A DNA stretch of 64,000 nt from positions 186,001 to 250,000 of the forward strand of contig JADKIQ010000007.1 of NCBI GenBank assembly GCA_016721245.1, in the 5' to 3' direction. The position numbers and the translations under genes are program-made. Position 1 is the stretch's first letter. Each line of letters opens with the position of its first letter. Origin of the DNA: Sphingobacteriales bacterium (GTDB lineage Bacteria; Bacteroidota; Bacteroidia; Chitinophagales; JADIYW01). The notes under the pieces were generated by a model. That model did no database searches. It was not told where the DNA came from and saw only the letters and a program-made list of their open reading frames with translations. Of the stretch, positions 8,727 through 16,602 are shown piece after piece.

Positions 8727-8764
8727 CAATTGCGGATTGGAACGAAATTTGCTAATTTTAGGAT

Positions 8765-9139
8765 ATGAAAAATCTATTCATCATACTTGCCACGCTGTTA
8801 TCGGTTTCGTGTATACAATTACCCAATGCCGGAAATAGCAACAGCACACAACGCATTAAAGCAAAAGTAATTCGCATTACCTGTGCTTCCACCGTCATTC
8901 AGGTATTGGACAGCGCACATTATAATTTAGGAGAAACCTGGACTATTGAAGGCACATCGAATACCTATGAACATGTGGCCGTTGTTTCCAATAAATGCGA
9001 GTTGCCATCGACCTTAAAGGAAGGGGATGAATTTTTCTTCAAAATAATTAATGAAAGTGACGCCAGAAAAGACTGTGTCGTTTGTATGATGTATGACTTT
9101 CCACCGTCTAAAGGAATTTACCTGCAGGTAGTCAATTAA
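8765..9139 (+). CDS. Hypothetical lipoprotein
   Basis: The 124-residue product has a signal peptide with lipobox LLSVSC (Cys16). The mature part looks like a small beta-rich domain with several Cys residues (ITCAS, NKCEL, KDCVVCMM). I recognise no family. A TTG at 8730-8732, 20 bases before TAATTTTA at 8753-8760, resembles a Bacteroidota promoter whose -7 box ends four bases before the ATG, so the transcript may be nearly leaderless. The stop codon overlaps the end of the opposing DUF983 gene by four bases. Confidence 0.6.
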   Translation: MKNLFIILATLLSVSCIQLPNAGNSNSTQRIKAKVIRITCASTVIQVLDSAHYNLGETWTIEGTSNTYEHVAVVSNKCELPSTLKEGDEFFFKIINESDARKDCVVCMMYDFPPSKGIYLQVVN

Positions 9140-9528
9140 CTTTCTTTATTCTTGAAATATTTCACGTGAATTTTTAACCATACTGCTCTGGAAAGTCGCA
9201 CTATATAAGGAGCGGTCACCACCAACATAATGGCACACGCGGAAATATAATACATCGCGTTATCGAGAAATTTTTCACGGCTGAAATTCAGTGCGGTATA
9301 GATGGGCAATAAACACAGGCACATCGCACTGGTGATAATATAGCTCATATACATTCCGCCTTGATAAAATCCGGGCTCCACTTCAAAGTCTTCATTGCAA
9401 TATTCACAATGCTCATTCATATCCAGCACGCTGTTCAGTGCGTATGGATTTGTATTCTTAAATAAACTTCCTTTGCCGCATGTCGGACATCTCAGAAATA
9501 AAACACTCTTTCTACTTTTTACAGGCAT
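9136..9528 (-). CDS. DUF983-family membrane protein
   Basis: The product starts with a four-Cys, zinc-ribbon-like region (LRCPTCGKGSLF ... HCEYCNEDFEVEPGFYQGG), followed by two transmembrane helices (YIITSAMCLCLLPIYTAL and YISACAIMLVVTAPYIVRL). This is the layout of the DUF983 family, known in Bacteroidota and alphaproteobacteria, without an assigned function. The start MPVKSRKS at 9528 is chosen over an upstream ATG at 9570 because it leaves a 16-base gap from the methyltransferase gene instead of a 26-base overlap and gives the normal N-terminus of the family. It is probably cotranscribed with that gene. Confidence 0.75.
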   Translation of the reverse strand: MPVKSRKSVLFLRCPTCGKGSLFKNTNPYALNSVLDMNEHCEYCNEDFEVEPGFYQGGMYMSYIITSAMCLCLLPIYTALNFSREKFLDNAMYYISACAIMLVVTAPYIVRLSRAVWLKIHVKYFKNKES

Positions 9529-9544
9529 ATCAAATAATTTAAAG

Positions 9545-10138
9545 TTACAGGGTTTTGTTCGTTGCTTCAAAAAACAATTCAGTTCCTAATCTTGGTTTTG
9601 CAGAAGTCAAACAGACTTCCATTTTCAATATTTCAAGTTCAGTACTAAATAAATCCAGATATTCATTTTTGCTGCCTCCAAACGGCGGACCTTTTTCAAA
9701 TTCCTTATCGAATAATAAGCCAGCTAATCTTCCATCCTCTTTTAATAAGGATTGCATTTTTGTAACATACGCTTCTCTTTTGTTTTTTTCGAGAGCACAA
9801 AAGAATGTTTGTTCAATGATGTAATCGTATTTGCCGGTATGTTTAAAGAAATCACCGCAAATCACCGTCAGTCGTTTGCCTGCATAATCAGACAGTCGAT
9901 TCAATAACTGTTGGACCAATGCTGCCGAAATATCAATAACGGTAACGTTTTCAAATCCGTTCTGCAACAGATATTCCGCTTCATAAGCACTGCCGCAACC
10001 GGGAATCAGTATAGATTTATCTTTTTCTTTTATTGTTTCAAAATAAGCTTGCAGCGGAGGCGAAACGGCGTTTAAATCCCAGCCGGTTTCTTTGTTTTTC
10101 CAGCGTTCATCCCAAAATGCAGCGTCTAATTTTTCCAT
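9545..10138 (-). CDS. TPMT-family class I SAM-dependent methyltransferase
   Basis: The 197-residue protein matches the thiopurine S-methyltransferase-like family: AAFWDERWKNKETGWDL at residues 6-22, the SAM-binding glycine motif ILIPGCGSAYEAEYLL (about 44-59), an acidic strand end VTVIDIS and the family block YDYIIEQTFFCAL (about 103-115). Bacterial members methylate thiol, selenium or tellurium compounds; the true substrate here is unknown. It lies between a TauE/SafE-type exporter gene and a DUF983 gene on the same strand, all closely spaced, so the three may form an operon concerned with sulfur compounds (inference). Confidence 0.8.
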   Translation of the reverse strand: MEKLDAAFWDERWKNKETGWDLNAVSPPLQAYFETIKEKDKSILIPGCGSAYEAEYLLQNGFENVTVIDISAALVQQLLNRLSDYAGKRLTVICGDFFKHTGKYDYIIEQTFFCALEKNKREAYVTKMQSLLKEDGRLAGLLFDKEFEKGPPFGGSKNEYLDLFSTELEILKMEVCLTSAKPRLGTELFFEATNKTL

Positions 10139-10164
10139 TTATATTTTATTAATACAATCAATTC

Positions 10165-10968
10165 CTACAAGAATAATTCTTTCAGAATAATAAAAAGCCC
10201 CATGATTAACACCATAATGCCGAATAATTTTTTCAATTTTTCACCCTGAATCTTTTCTGACAATTTAATCCCCAGCAACATGCCTGCAACTGCAATGATA
10301 GAAAATATAATGACCAGTTTCCAGTTCACGTCTGTATGCAAGTCGCCTAAAAATCCAATCAGTGAGTTTACCGTTATAATCACTAATGAGGTGCCGATGG
10401 CTCTTTTCATACAATGCTCTTTGAGCAAGACCAGCGTAGGAATTATAAGAAAACCACCGCCTGCACCAACCAAAGCAGTTAAACTGCCCACCAGCAAAGC
10501 CACAAGTGTTGTCTTCAAGTGATTGGCATTCGCATTCGGAGTCAGGGCAAAACAATCCGTATCTTTTTGTTTGGCATTTTTTATCATCGATATGGATGCA
10601 AAAAACATCACTACCGCAAATAAGAGCAACAAAAAAATATCTTTTGTAATCACAAATCCGGCAACAGTAAAAAGTTCATTTGGCAACAGCGGCAAAATTA
10701 TTTTTCTTGTAAAAAACAAACTAACTAAAGACGGGAATAAAAAGAAAACGGCTGTTTTCAGATCTACCAATTTTTCCTGATATTTCCTGAAAGCGCCAAT
10801 AAAAGCAGTCACTCCCACCACAAACATGGTATAATGCGTGGCTTCCTGCATGTTTTTAATGTGAAAAAGGTACACGAAAATCGGCAAAGCCAGAATGGTA
10901 CCGCCGCTTCCAATCAAGCCAAGCGATAAACCTATCAGCAAGGCAGATATATATCCTATAATTTCCAA
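10165..10968 (-). CDS. TauE/SafE (TSUP) family permease
   Basis: The 267-residue protein has about eight transmembrane helices and the two-fold repeat with glycine-rich starts of each half (IGLSLGLIGSGGTILALPIFVYL at residues 11-33 and VGSLTALVGAGGGFLIIPTLVLL in the middle), the hallmark of the TSUP family. Such proteins export or import sulfite, sulfoacetate or other sulfur-containing anions. Its substrate is not shown. It sits upstream of the methyltransferase gene with a 26-base gap and is divergent from anmK. Confidence 0.85.
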   Translation of the reverse strand: MEIIGYISALLIGLSLGLIGSGGTILALPIFVYLFHIKNMQEATHYTMFVVGVTAFIGAFRKYQEKLVDLKTAVFFLFPSLVSLFFTRKIILPLLPNELFTVAGFVITKDIFLLLLFAVVMFFASISMIKNAKQKDTDCFALTPNANANHLKTTLVALLVGSLTALVGAGGGFLIIPTLVLLKEHCMKRAIGTSLVIITVNSLIGFLGDLHTDVNWKLVIIFSIIAVAGMLLGIKLSEKIQGEKLKKLFGIMVLIMGLFIILKELFL

Positions 10969-11000
10969 CGAATTTCTTTAATAGCCTTTATTCAGAATTA

Positions 11001-11031
11001 TTGTAAATTTACGCTTTGTAGTCTAACTTTT
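11001..11031 (+). promoter_or_regulatory. Candidate promoter for anmK
   Basis: TTG at 11001-11003 followed, after 20 bases, by TAACTTTT at 11024-11031 fits the Bacteroidota -33/-7 pattern (TTG ... TAnnTTTG) with one mismatch. The -7 box ends nine bases before the ATG of anmK. Confidence 0.4.
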
Positions 11032-11040
11032 CTGTAATTT

Positions 11041-12120
11041 ATGTTACACAACCATATATTTCATGCAATTGGCCTGATGAGCGGCAGTTCATTAGACGGG
11101 CTGGATATTTGTTACGTCAGATTTCAGTATCACGATGAAAAATTTGAGTATGAAATATTACAGGCGGACTGCATCGAATATACGGATGCATTCAGGGAAC
11201 GACTGCGCAATGCCTCTGATTTATCTGCATTTGAATTTGCAAAACTACATACAGAATTAGGCAATTATTTTGGAAAGCTAAGCAACAATTTTATTCAGAT
11301 TCATAAGCCGGAGAAGATTGATTTTATTGCCTCACATGGACAAACCATTTTTCACCAGCCAAGTTCAGGGTTTACCAGCCAGATAGGTTGCGGTGCGCAG
11401 ATTGCCGCACAAACCAATTGTAAAGTAGTTTGCGATTTAAGAAGCGGTGATGTGGCTTATGGCGGACAAGGCGCACCGATTGTGCCCGTTACCGAAAAGT
11501 ATTTATTCACGGACTATAAAATATTCCTGAACATCGGCGGGATTGCGAATATTGCTTTTCATGATGATGAAAAGGTTGTGGCTTATGATGTTTGCGCGGC
11601 AAACACCCTGTTAAATTATCTGGCACAACAAAAAGGACTTGCATATGATGAAGGCGGCAAGCTGGCAAAAAAGGGTACTATTATTTACTCGCTTTTGGAT
11701 GAATTAAATAATATTGAGTTTTGCAAACAAACTCCTCCAAAATCTCTAGGCAGCGAACATATTTATTCCGACTGGATTCCCTTGTTTGACAAATATGATG
11801 AAACCATTGAAGATAAACTGGCCACTGCAGTGGAACATATCGCCATGCAGGTTGCAAAAACTGTCAATTCTCAAATCCTAAATCTTAAATCTCAAATTCT
11901 AATCACCGGTGGTGGTGCACTCAACGCTTTCCTCGTCGAACGCATACAACATCACAGCAAAATAAAAGCAGTAGTGCCGGATACTTTAACCGTACAATAT
12001 AAAGAAGCGCTGGCAATGGCTTTCATCGGTTTACTGCGCATTTTAGAAATCCCGAATTGCCTGGCTTCCGTAACCGGTGCACAAAAAGATGTGATTGGCG
12101 GTGCGATTTATTTGCCATAA
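11041..12120 (+). CDS. anmK: Anhydro-N-acetylmuramic acid kinase
   Basis: AnmK phosphorylates 1,6-anhydro-MurNAc during recycling of cell-wall peptidoglycan, giving MurNAc-6-phosphate. The sequence shows the sugar kinase motifs GLMSGSSLDGLD (residues 12-23), ASHGQTIFHQP (about 98-108), the phosphate loop IFLNIGGIANIAF (about 162-174), and ITGGGALNAFL near the C-terminus. Length (359) is close to the family norm. Just before the GGGA motif, at about residues 276-287, the DNA at 11866-11900 is a run of five degenerate heptamers read in frame as NSQILNLKSQIL, so the linker is repeat-derived. Divergent from the TSUP gene. Confidence 0.92.
   Translation: MLHNHIFHAIGLMSGSSLDGLDICYVRFQYHDEKFEYEILQADCIEYTDAFRERLRNASDLSAFEFAKLHTELGNYFGKLSNNFIQIHKPEKIDFIASHGQTIFHQPSSGFTSQIGCGAQIAAQTNCKVVCDLRSGDVAYGGQGAPIVPVTEKYLFTDYKIFLNIGGIANIAFHDDEKVVAYDVCAANTLLNYLAQQKGLAYDEGGKLAKKGTIIYSLLDELNNIEFCKQTPPKSLGSEHIYSDWIPLFDKYDETIEDKLATAVEHIAMQVAKTVNSQILNLKSQILITGGGALNAFLVERIQHHSKIKAVVPDTLTVQYKEALAMAFIGLLRILEIPNCLASVTGAQKDVIGGAIYLP
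11866..11900 (+). repeat. Degenerate heptamer tandem array inside anmK
   Basis: Five 7-bp units of the type AAATCYT / AAATCTC in tandem, within the coding sequence and in frame. The same kind of period-7 tract occurs at 14467, 37609, 38114, 50689, 54055 and 57257 with different unit sequences. Confidence 0.6.
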
Positions 12121-12140
12121 TATTTTACTAAATACTTCTT

Positions 12141-12148
12141 TATCTTTG
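12141..12148 (+). promoter_or_regulatory. -7 box TATCTTTG directly before the epimerase gene
   Basis: TATCTTTG is an exact match to TAnnTTTG. It ends four bases before the ATG at 12153, so the transcription start should fall at or very near the start codon (leaderless or nearly so). No clear -33 TTG is seen at the right distance. Confidence 0.4.
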
Positions 12149-12152
12149 CACC

Positions 12153-13121
12153 ATGATTCTCGTAACAGGTGCATCCGGTTTTTTAGGTGGTGAATTGGTA
12201 AAACAACTCGTAGCTAATGGTGAATCTGTAAGAATAATTGTTCGTCCTTCATCTGATATTTCGCATCTCAATTCTATAAAAGATAAAATAGAAATTATGG
12301 AAGGCGATATTCTCGATGTTCCATCTTTAGAAATTGCATTTGAAGGTATTGAGAAAATCTATCACTCAGCAGCCGTTATCGGCTACGATGATTCTTTTTA
12401 CGACAGCATGTACAAATGCAATATTGAGGGTACCGCCAATGTGGTTAATGTAGCACTATCCAAAGGCATTAAGAAACTACTGCATGTCAGTTCTATTGCA
12501 GCCATCGGTGGCAAACCGGAAGAAATGATTACAGAGAGTACCAAGTGGGAAAAGAATGAATGGACCACACATTACGGCATCACCAAAATGCTGGCAGAGC
12601 GTGAGGTATGGCGCGGCATGCAGGAAGGTCTTGATGCTGTGATGGTAAATCCCGGTATCATTTTAGGCAGCAGCAATAATGAGCAGAAAGCTACCATGCG
12701 GATTTTTAAACAAATCTCTGCAGGTAAAATGCCATTCTATACAAACGGCACCAACGGTTTTATAGATGTGGAAGATGTTGCCCGGATTTGCATTCAACTT
12801 ATGAACAAGGATGTCCGTGGTGAGCGTTTTATCCTGATAAATGAGAATCTTTCTTTCAAAGATTATTTCGAGCGTATTGCCAAACAATTAAATGTTGCTC
12901 CACCGAAGAGAGCACTAAACAAAACCACCGGGCATCTGTTTGTTTTTATGGACTGGCTGGCATCTGCGCTAAGTAACCGCAAACGGGGGCTGACAAAAGA
13001 AACCATGAAAGTTTCTATAGAAAAATTTGAATACTCGAATGAAAAAATAAGACAGCAATTAGATTATCATTTTATTCCGTTCGATGAAACGATAGCTAAA
13101 ATTGCGCAACAACTTACATAA
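12153..13121 (+). CDS. NAD(P)-dependent epimerase/dehydratase (extended SDR)
   Basis: The 322-residue protein is an extended short-chain dehydrogenase/reductase: the NAD(P)-binding GASGFLGG at residues 5-12, the acidic-strand segment (MEGDILD), the conserved NVVNVALSKGIKKLLHVSSIAAIG, and a Tyr-x3-Lys active site as YGITKMLAE (about 141-149). Such enzymes act on nucleotide sugars, sterol-like or flavonoid-like substrates; the exact one cannot be deduced. Its stop (13121) is one base before the cox15 ATG, so they are likely cotranscribed. Confidence 0.8.
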   Translation: MILVTGASGFLGGELVKQLVANGESVRIIVRPSSDISHLNSIKDKIEIMEGDILDVPSLEIAFEGIEKIYHSAAVIGYDDSFYDSMYKCNIEGTANVVNVALSKGIKKLLHVSSIAAIGGKPEEMITESTKWEKNEWTTHYGITKMLAEREVWRGMQEGLDAVMVNPGIILGSSNNEQKATMRIFKQISAGKMPFYTNGTNGFIDVEDVARICIQLMNKDVRGERFILINENLSFKDYFERIAKQLNVAPPKRALNKTTGHLFVFMDWLASALSNRKRGLTKETMKVSIEKFEYSNEKIRQQLDYHFIPFDETIAKIAQQLT

Positions 13122-13122
13122 C

Positions 13123-14172
13123 ATGGACGAAGCAAAACGAAAAAAAATACTCGGTATCTGGTTTATCATCGGAGTGGGCTTGCTGCTCGGACAAATTATT
13201 TTAGGCGGCATCACACGATTAACCGGAAGCGGTTTATCCATTACGGAATGGAAAGCGATATTAGGAGCCTTACCGCCGATGAATGAGCAGGACTGGAATC
13301 TGGCATTTATAAAATATCAGCAATTCGGGCAGTACAAACTGGTGAATACCTCCATGACGTTGGCAGAATTTAAATGGATATTCTTTTGGGAGTGGTTTCA
13401 CAGATTATGGGCACGTTTAATTGCGGTAGCCGCTATCATTCCGTTAATTTATTTTATTTATAAAAAGATGGTCTTTAAAGAAGATATCTTCAAAATACTG
13501 ATTGCCATTGCATTGGGTGCAGTCGCAGGCACCGTGGGCTGGATTATGGTACAAAGCGGACTGAAACAAAATACCGTGCTGGTGAATCCGGTAAATCTGA
13601 TGTCGCATATTTTAGTGGCTACCATTATTGTGATGTATGTTTTAAGGGTTGGACTGGAATATCTTTATCCGAAACAACAACATCCGTTTGATAAACAAAA
13701 CAGAATCTTGTTTTTGATTTTAATCGTACTTGTTTTTATACAAATTGGTGTCGGTGCATTAGTTGCGGGCTCTAAATCAGCCCTCGTATGCACTTCTTTT
13801 CCTTTGATGAACGGAAATTATTATCCGACAGAAATTAATTTCTCCATTGCAGATAATTATGAATTTTCTGTAAAGCTCTTACTGCAATTTATACACAGAA
13901 ACATCGCTTATTTTATTTTTTGCTATGTCATTTTTCTGTTTTTCAAAACAAAAAATGTTTCCGCTCAATTTCAATTTCATCGCACCCGTTGGTTATTGCT
14001 GGGAATGATCATGCTGCAGGTTTTACTGGGTGTGCTTACCTTAATTTACAGCCAGGGCAAAGTGCCGGTTATGCTGGGCGTCCTGCATCAGCTGGGTGCA
14101 TTCATTTTGCTTATCTTTTCTGTGGAAGGACATTATTTTATAAAATACAGAGCCAAACCAGATGCAGCTTAA
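13123..14172 (+). CDS. ctaA: Heme A synthase (COX15/CtaA family)
   Basis: COX15/CtaA oxidises heme O to heme A for aa3-type cytochrome oxidase in the inner membrane. The 349-residue product has eight transmembrane helices and the conserved His-containing and signature blocks: ITRLTGSGLSITEWK (about 26-40), EWFHRLWARLIAV (first heme-ligand region), LMSHILVATIIVMY, FIHRNIAYFIFCY and LHQLGAFILLIF. The ATG at 13123 is preferred over a TTG at 13102 inside the upstream gene. It implies aerobic respiration with heme A. Its end overlaps the start of the TrpF-like gene by 11 bases, so translation is probably coupled. Confidence 0.92.
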   Translation: MDEAKRKKILGIWFIIGVGLLLGQIILGGITRLTGSGLSITEWKAILGALPPMNEQDWNLAFIKYQQFGQYKLVNTSMTLAEFKWIFFWEWFHRLWARLIAVAAIIPLIYFIYKKMVFKEDIFKILIAIALGAVAGTVGWIMVQSGLKQNTVLVNPVNLMSHILVATIIVMYVLRVGLEYLYPKQQHPFDKQNRILFLILIVLVFIQIGVGALVAGSKSALVCTSFPLMNGNYYPTEINFSIADNYEFSVKLLLQFIHRNIAYFIFCYVIFLFFKTKNVSAQFQFHRTRWLLLGMIMLQVLLGVLTLIYSQGKVPVMLGVLHQLGAFILLIFSVEGHYFIKYRAKPDAA

Positions 14173-14728
14173 AATATCTTCCATTACCAACCTTACGGAT
14201 GCACGATTTTTCAGTGCCATTGGTGCTCACTATTTGGGATTTAATTTTGATGTACTGAATGAAAACAACATCAGCATTGCACAGGCAAAAGAAATTATAC
14301 AATGGCTGCATGAGCCTGTAATTATTGGTGAATTCGGCAAGCATCAGACCAAAGAAGAAATAGAATTTATTGCAAAACAGATGGAGTTGAATGAAATACA
14401 GATTCCATTTGAGCACCCTCAAAAAAACGAACTGGCATTTGATAAATTCTTGATATTGGATTTAAAGTCGACAGTCGACAGCCGACAGTCAACGGATTAT
14501 TTTGTATTAAAAATAAACTCAGATGATATCGAAAACATTGACCTAAAGAATTTTATTTCCACTCATAAAGTATTCTTGGAGACTGATTTTACGAAAGATA
14601 ACATTCAGCAAATTATTAAAACACTGCAACCTTTCGGCATTCAAATCACGTGCAGAAAAGAAGAGAAAGCTGGTTTTAGTTTTGTAGATGAATATGCCGA
14701 ACTATTAGAAATGATTGGCTTTTCATAG
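14162..14728 (+). CDS. TrpF-like (phosphoribosylanthranilate isomerase-like) protein, probably not an isomerase
   Basis: The N-terminus KISSITNLTDARFFSAIGAHYLGFNF aligns with the TrpF opening (KICGITNLEDA...GAD.LGF.F). However, the catalytic Cys of the KICG motif is Ser, the phosphate-binding Gly-Gly of the later strands is missing (FLETDF where SGGL is normal), and the protein is short (188 versus about 205-220). Residues about 102-111 (STVDSRQSTD) are encoded by a heptamer repeat. I infer a degenerate TIM-barrel with another role. It overlaps cox15 by 11 bases and no other trp genes are nearby. The stop overlaps that of trmB on the other strand. Confidence 0.6.
   Translation: MQLKISSITNLTDARFFSAIGAHYLGFNFDVLNENNISIAQAKEIIQWLHEPVIIGEFGKHQTKEEIEFIAKQMELNEIQIPFEHPQKNELAFDKFLILDLKSTVDSRQSTDYFVLKINSDDIENIDLKNFISTHKVFLETDFTKDNIQQIIKTLQPFGIQITCRKEEKAGFSFVDEYAELLEMIGFS
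14467..14494 (+). repeat. Heptamer tandem array inside the TrpF-like gene
   Basis: Four 7-bp units: GTCGACA twice, then GCCGACA and GTCAACG. The array lies within the coding sequence and is translated. Confidence 0.65.
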
Positions 14729-15370
14729 CAGGCGAAAACACATATACTTTATCGTACGCTTATCATTCAAGTGCATTTTTTCATAGTAAGTTTGAATGCC
14801 GTATAATTCTTCATTCTTATTCATGGCGTAGACATCCTCATAATCTTTTAAAATTTCAGACGGAAATTCGTTCAGCGTTTCTTTCGTAAAATTATACAGC
14901 AAATCGCTGTCTGTTTTCAGGTGAATCAAGCCACCCGCTTTGAGTATTTCTTTATAATGCGGTAAAAATTTGGCAGAAGTCAGTCGTCGTTTTGCATCAC
15001 CGTCTCGTGGGAACGGATCTGAAAAAGTAATCCAGATTTCCTCCACTTCGCCGGGCTCAAAATAATCGTTGATATGGTCAATCTGGTCTCTGATAAATCC
15101 GACGTTTTGAAGATTTTCAATACCGGCAATTCTCGCCGCACTCCAGATGCGGTTTCCCTTTATGTCTGCACCAATAAAATTCTTCTCCGGAAACAACCTT
15201 GCCATACCCAGGGTGTAGTCACCTTTTCCGCAAGCTAATTCCAACACGATGGGATGTTGATTCTTAAAAAAATCAGTATTCCATTTTCCTTTAAAAGCAG
15301 GATTTTTCTCCAGCACTATCGGATTGGATGCCAGTTCAGCAAATTTTTGCAGTTTAGATTTAGAAGCCAC
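14723..15370 (-). CDS. trmB: tRNA (guanine-N7-)-methyltransferase
   Basis: TrmB makes m7G46 in the variable loop of tRNA. The 215-residue protein has the SAM motif VLELACGKGDYTLGMA (about 42-57), the acidic strand NFIGADIKGNR (about 64-74), the family signature ITFSDPFPRDGDAKRRL (about 113-129) and the catalytic/tRNA-binding HLKTDSDLLYNFT (about 150-162). This is standard for the Bacteroidota form. The gene converges on and overlaps the TrpF-like gene by six bases. Confidence 0.92.
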   Translation of the reverse strand: MASKSKLQKFAELASNPIVLEKNPAFKGKWNTDFFKNQHPIVLELACGKGDYTLGMARLFPEKNFIGADIKGNRIWSAARIAGIENLQNVGFIRDQIDHINDYFEPGEVEEIWITFSDPFPRDGDAKRRLTSAKFLPHYKEILKAGGLIHLKTDSDLLYNFTKETLNEFPSEILKDYEDVYAMNKNEELYGIQTYYEKMHLNDKRTIKYMCFRLL

Positions 15371-15442
15371 AGCTGTTTTTGGGGCAAAAATACAAATCTT
15401 TCACTTCCTGAGAATTGAAAAAACTAAAAAAACGGAAATGGA

Positions 15443-15682
15443 TTAATGTGATGCCGCTAACTCCTGTTCTTTGGAAAACGCCATGATTTTATCAATCACA
15501 GAAGATCCGGGTGCCTGACCATCAGCTTCATCCAAAGCATATTTGGTTTCCTGAAGCTCGGCATATTCCTGCTGGAGTGTGGCATCTGCCGCCAATGCAG
15601 CATCAACGATTCCGGCTTCTGCGGCGTTCGTTTCGTTGTAGAGATGTTTAATAAGAAGTTCGGGTGTAGAAATTTGTTGCAT
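15443..15682 (-). CDS. Small helical hypothetical protein
   Basis: The 79-residue product (MQQISTPELLIKHLYNETNA...) appears all-helical and acidic: TPELLIKHLYNETNAAEAGI, then a long Ala/Glu-rich helix (DATLQQEYAELQETKYALDE) and a final DKIMAFSKEQE. It resembles small Bacteroidota proteins of the anti-sigma N-terminal type (LL..LY.E....EA..I) but without a zinc motif; this is a loose resemblance, not an assignment. ATG 15682 is preferred over an in-frame ATG at 15739, which adds an AT-rich, basic stretch unlike the rest. Confidence 0.5.
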   Translation of the reverse strand: MQQISTPELLIKHLYNETNAAEAGIVDAALAADATLQQEYAELQETKYALDEADGQAPGSSVIDKIMAFSKEQELAASH

Positions 15683-15778
15683 AAAAATGTATTTATACTT
15701 TAAACGAAAGTTAAACAGATTTATTTTATATGGCAACAATATTTAATATAAATTGCGAATAAATCCGCTGTTTAACAT

Positions 15779-16315
15779 TTAATCCCCACTTCCGGTGCCT
15801 TTAAAATAGTCATCTTTAAATCGGAAAAGCACATTAAAAGTGGTCAAACTTCCGTAAATCCTGGTGATATATTGCTGTAATTCAACCTTTTCTGCATCTG
15901 AAATTTTGGAAGCGTTAATTTTTTGCTCCATCACACGCAAACGGTCTCGTGTCATCACAATTTTATGAAAAAATCCTTCAATCGGAACTTCTTTGGACTG
16001 CAGGCTTCTGTCTTTCGGCTGCATGACAAGATTACCGCCTTCCCATTTTTCTGCAATTTTGCAATCTTCAATGGGTTCAGTTAAGGGAGCAATCAGATTT
16101 TCCAAAATCGAAGTAATTTGTTCTAGAGAAACGGAGTCTTTGTCTTTTTCAATCAATTTGATAACGACCATGCCATCAAAACTCTTAGAAATTTCTTTTT
16201 CACCGTGTTCTTCTCCAAAATAAATATTGTAGATATACTCGTCGCTGTCCTCAATTACAACGCCTTTGCCAAATTTGGGATGTTCTAATCGGGTGCCTAC
16301 CGGAAATGTTGTCAT
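15779..16315 (-). CDS. Stand-alone protein with UvrD/PcrA C-terminal Tudor-like domain
   Basis: The first 55 residues (FPVGTRLEHPKFGKGVVIED...YNIYFGEEHGEKEIS) match the small Tudor/SH3-like module found at the C-terminus of UvrD/PcrA helicases (VEHPKFGEGVV...V.F...G.K.L), where it contacts RNA polymerase. Here there is no helicase; the remaining 120 residues are helical (ITSILENLIAPL, DRLRVMEQKINASKI, EKVELQQYITRIYGSLTTF) and I do not recognise them. A role in transcription-repair coupling is only an inference. It reads away from the 16.6 kb surface gene. Confidence 0.55.
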   Translation of the reverse strand: MTTFPVGTRLEHPKFGKGVVIEDSDEYIYNIYFGEEHGEKEISKSFDGMVVIKLIEKDKDSVSLEQITSILENLIAPLTEPIEDCKIAEKWEGGNLVMQPKDRSLQSKEVPIEGFFHKIVMTRDRLRVMEQKINASKISDAEKVELQQYITRIYGSLTTFNVLFRFKDDYFKGTGSGD

Positions 16316-16378
16316 GCTGTATAATTTTTACGAAAATAGAAAAGCAATCTAATATTTCCAATCTTTCTTTTGTGAATC

Positions 16379-16508
16379 CCGAATACTAAGTCAAACGTAC
16401 CATATACTAAATACCCGGCAAGAAAGCGGATTGAAAATAATTCAATAAAATATTGATTATAAGTAATTTAAATACCTTATAGATCTATTTTCCATCACAG
16501 GTATTTAG
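16379..16508 (+). promoter_or_regulatory. Upstream element shared with the OmpA gene at 19781 (copy 1)
   Basis: CCGAATACTAA at 16379-16389 and, about 97 bases on, CTTATAG followed by ATTTTCCATCACAGG and ATTTAG (16476-16508). The same landmarks in the same order and nearly the same spacing occur at 19569-19700. Each copy lies about 90-100 bases before a secreted-protein gene, so this is a candidate duplicated promoter/operator region for 16603. Confidence 0.5.
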
Positions 16509-16602
16509 TTATTGCCTTGTTATTATGTGTTATATTGAACTATTTTTACACAATTAAATACTTTTTCCTTTAATTAATATTTGGATAAAATATTTCCTAT
16601 GT

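Noticed and set aside
9136..9570. Longer start at 9570 for the DUF983 gene
   Set aside because: It would overlap the upstream methyltransferase gene by 26 bases and add a basic tail not seen in the family; ATG 9528 fits better.
14162..14728. Annotation as a functional TrpF
   Set aside because: The catalytic Cys and the phosphate-binding Gly residues are missing and no trp genes are near.
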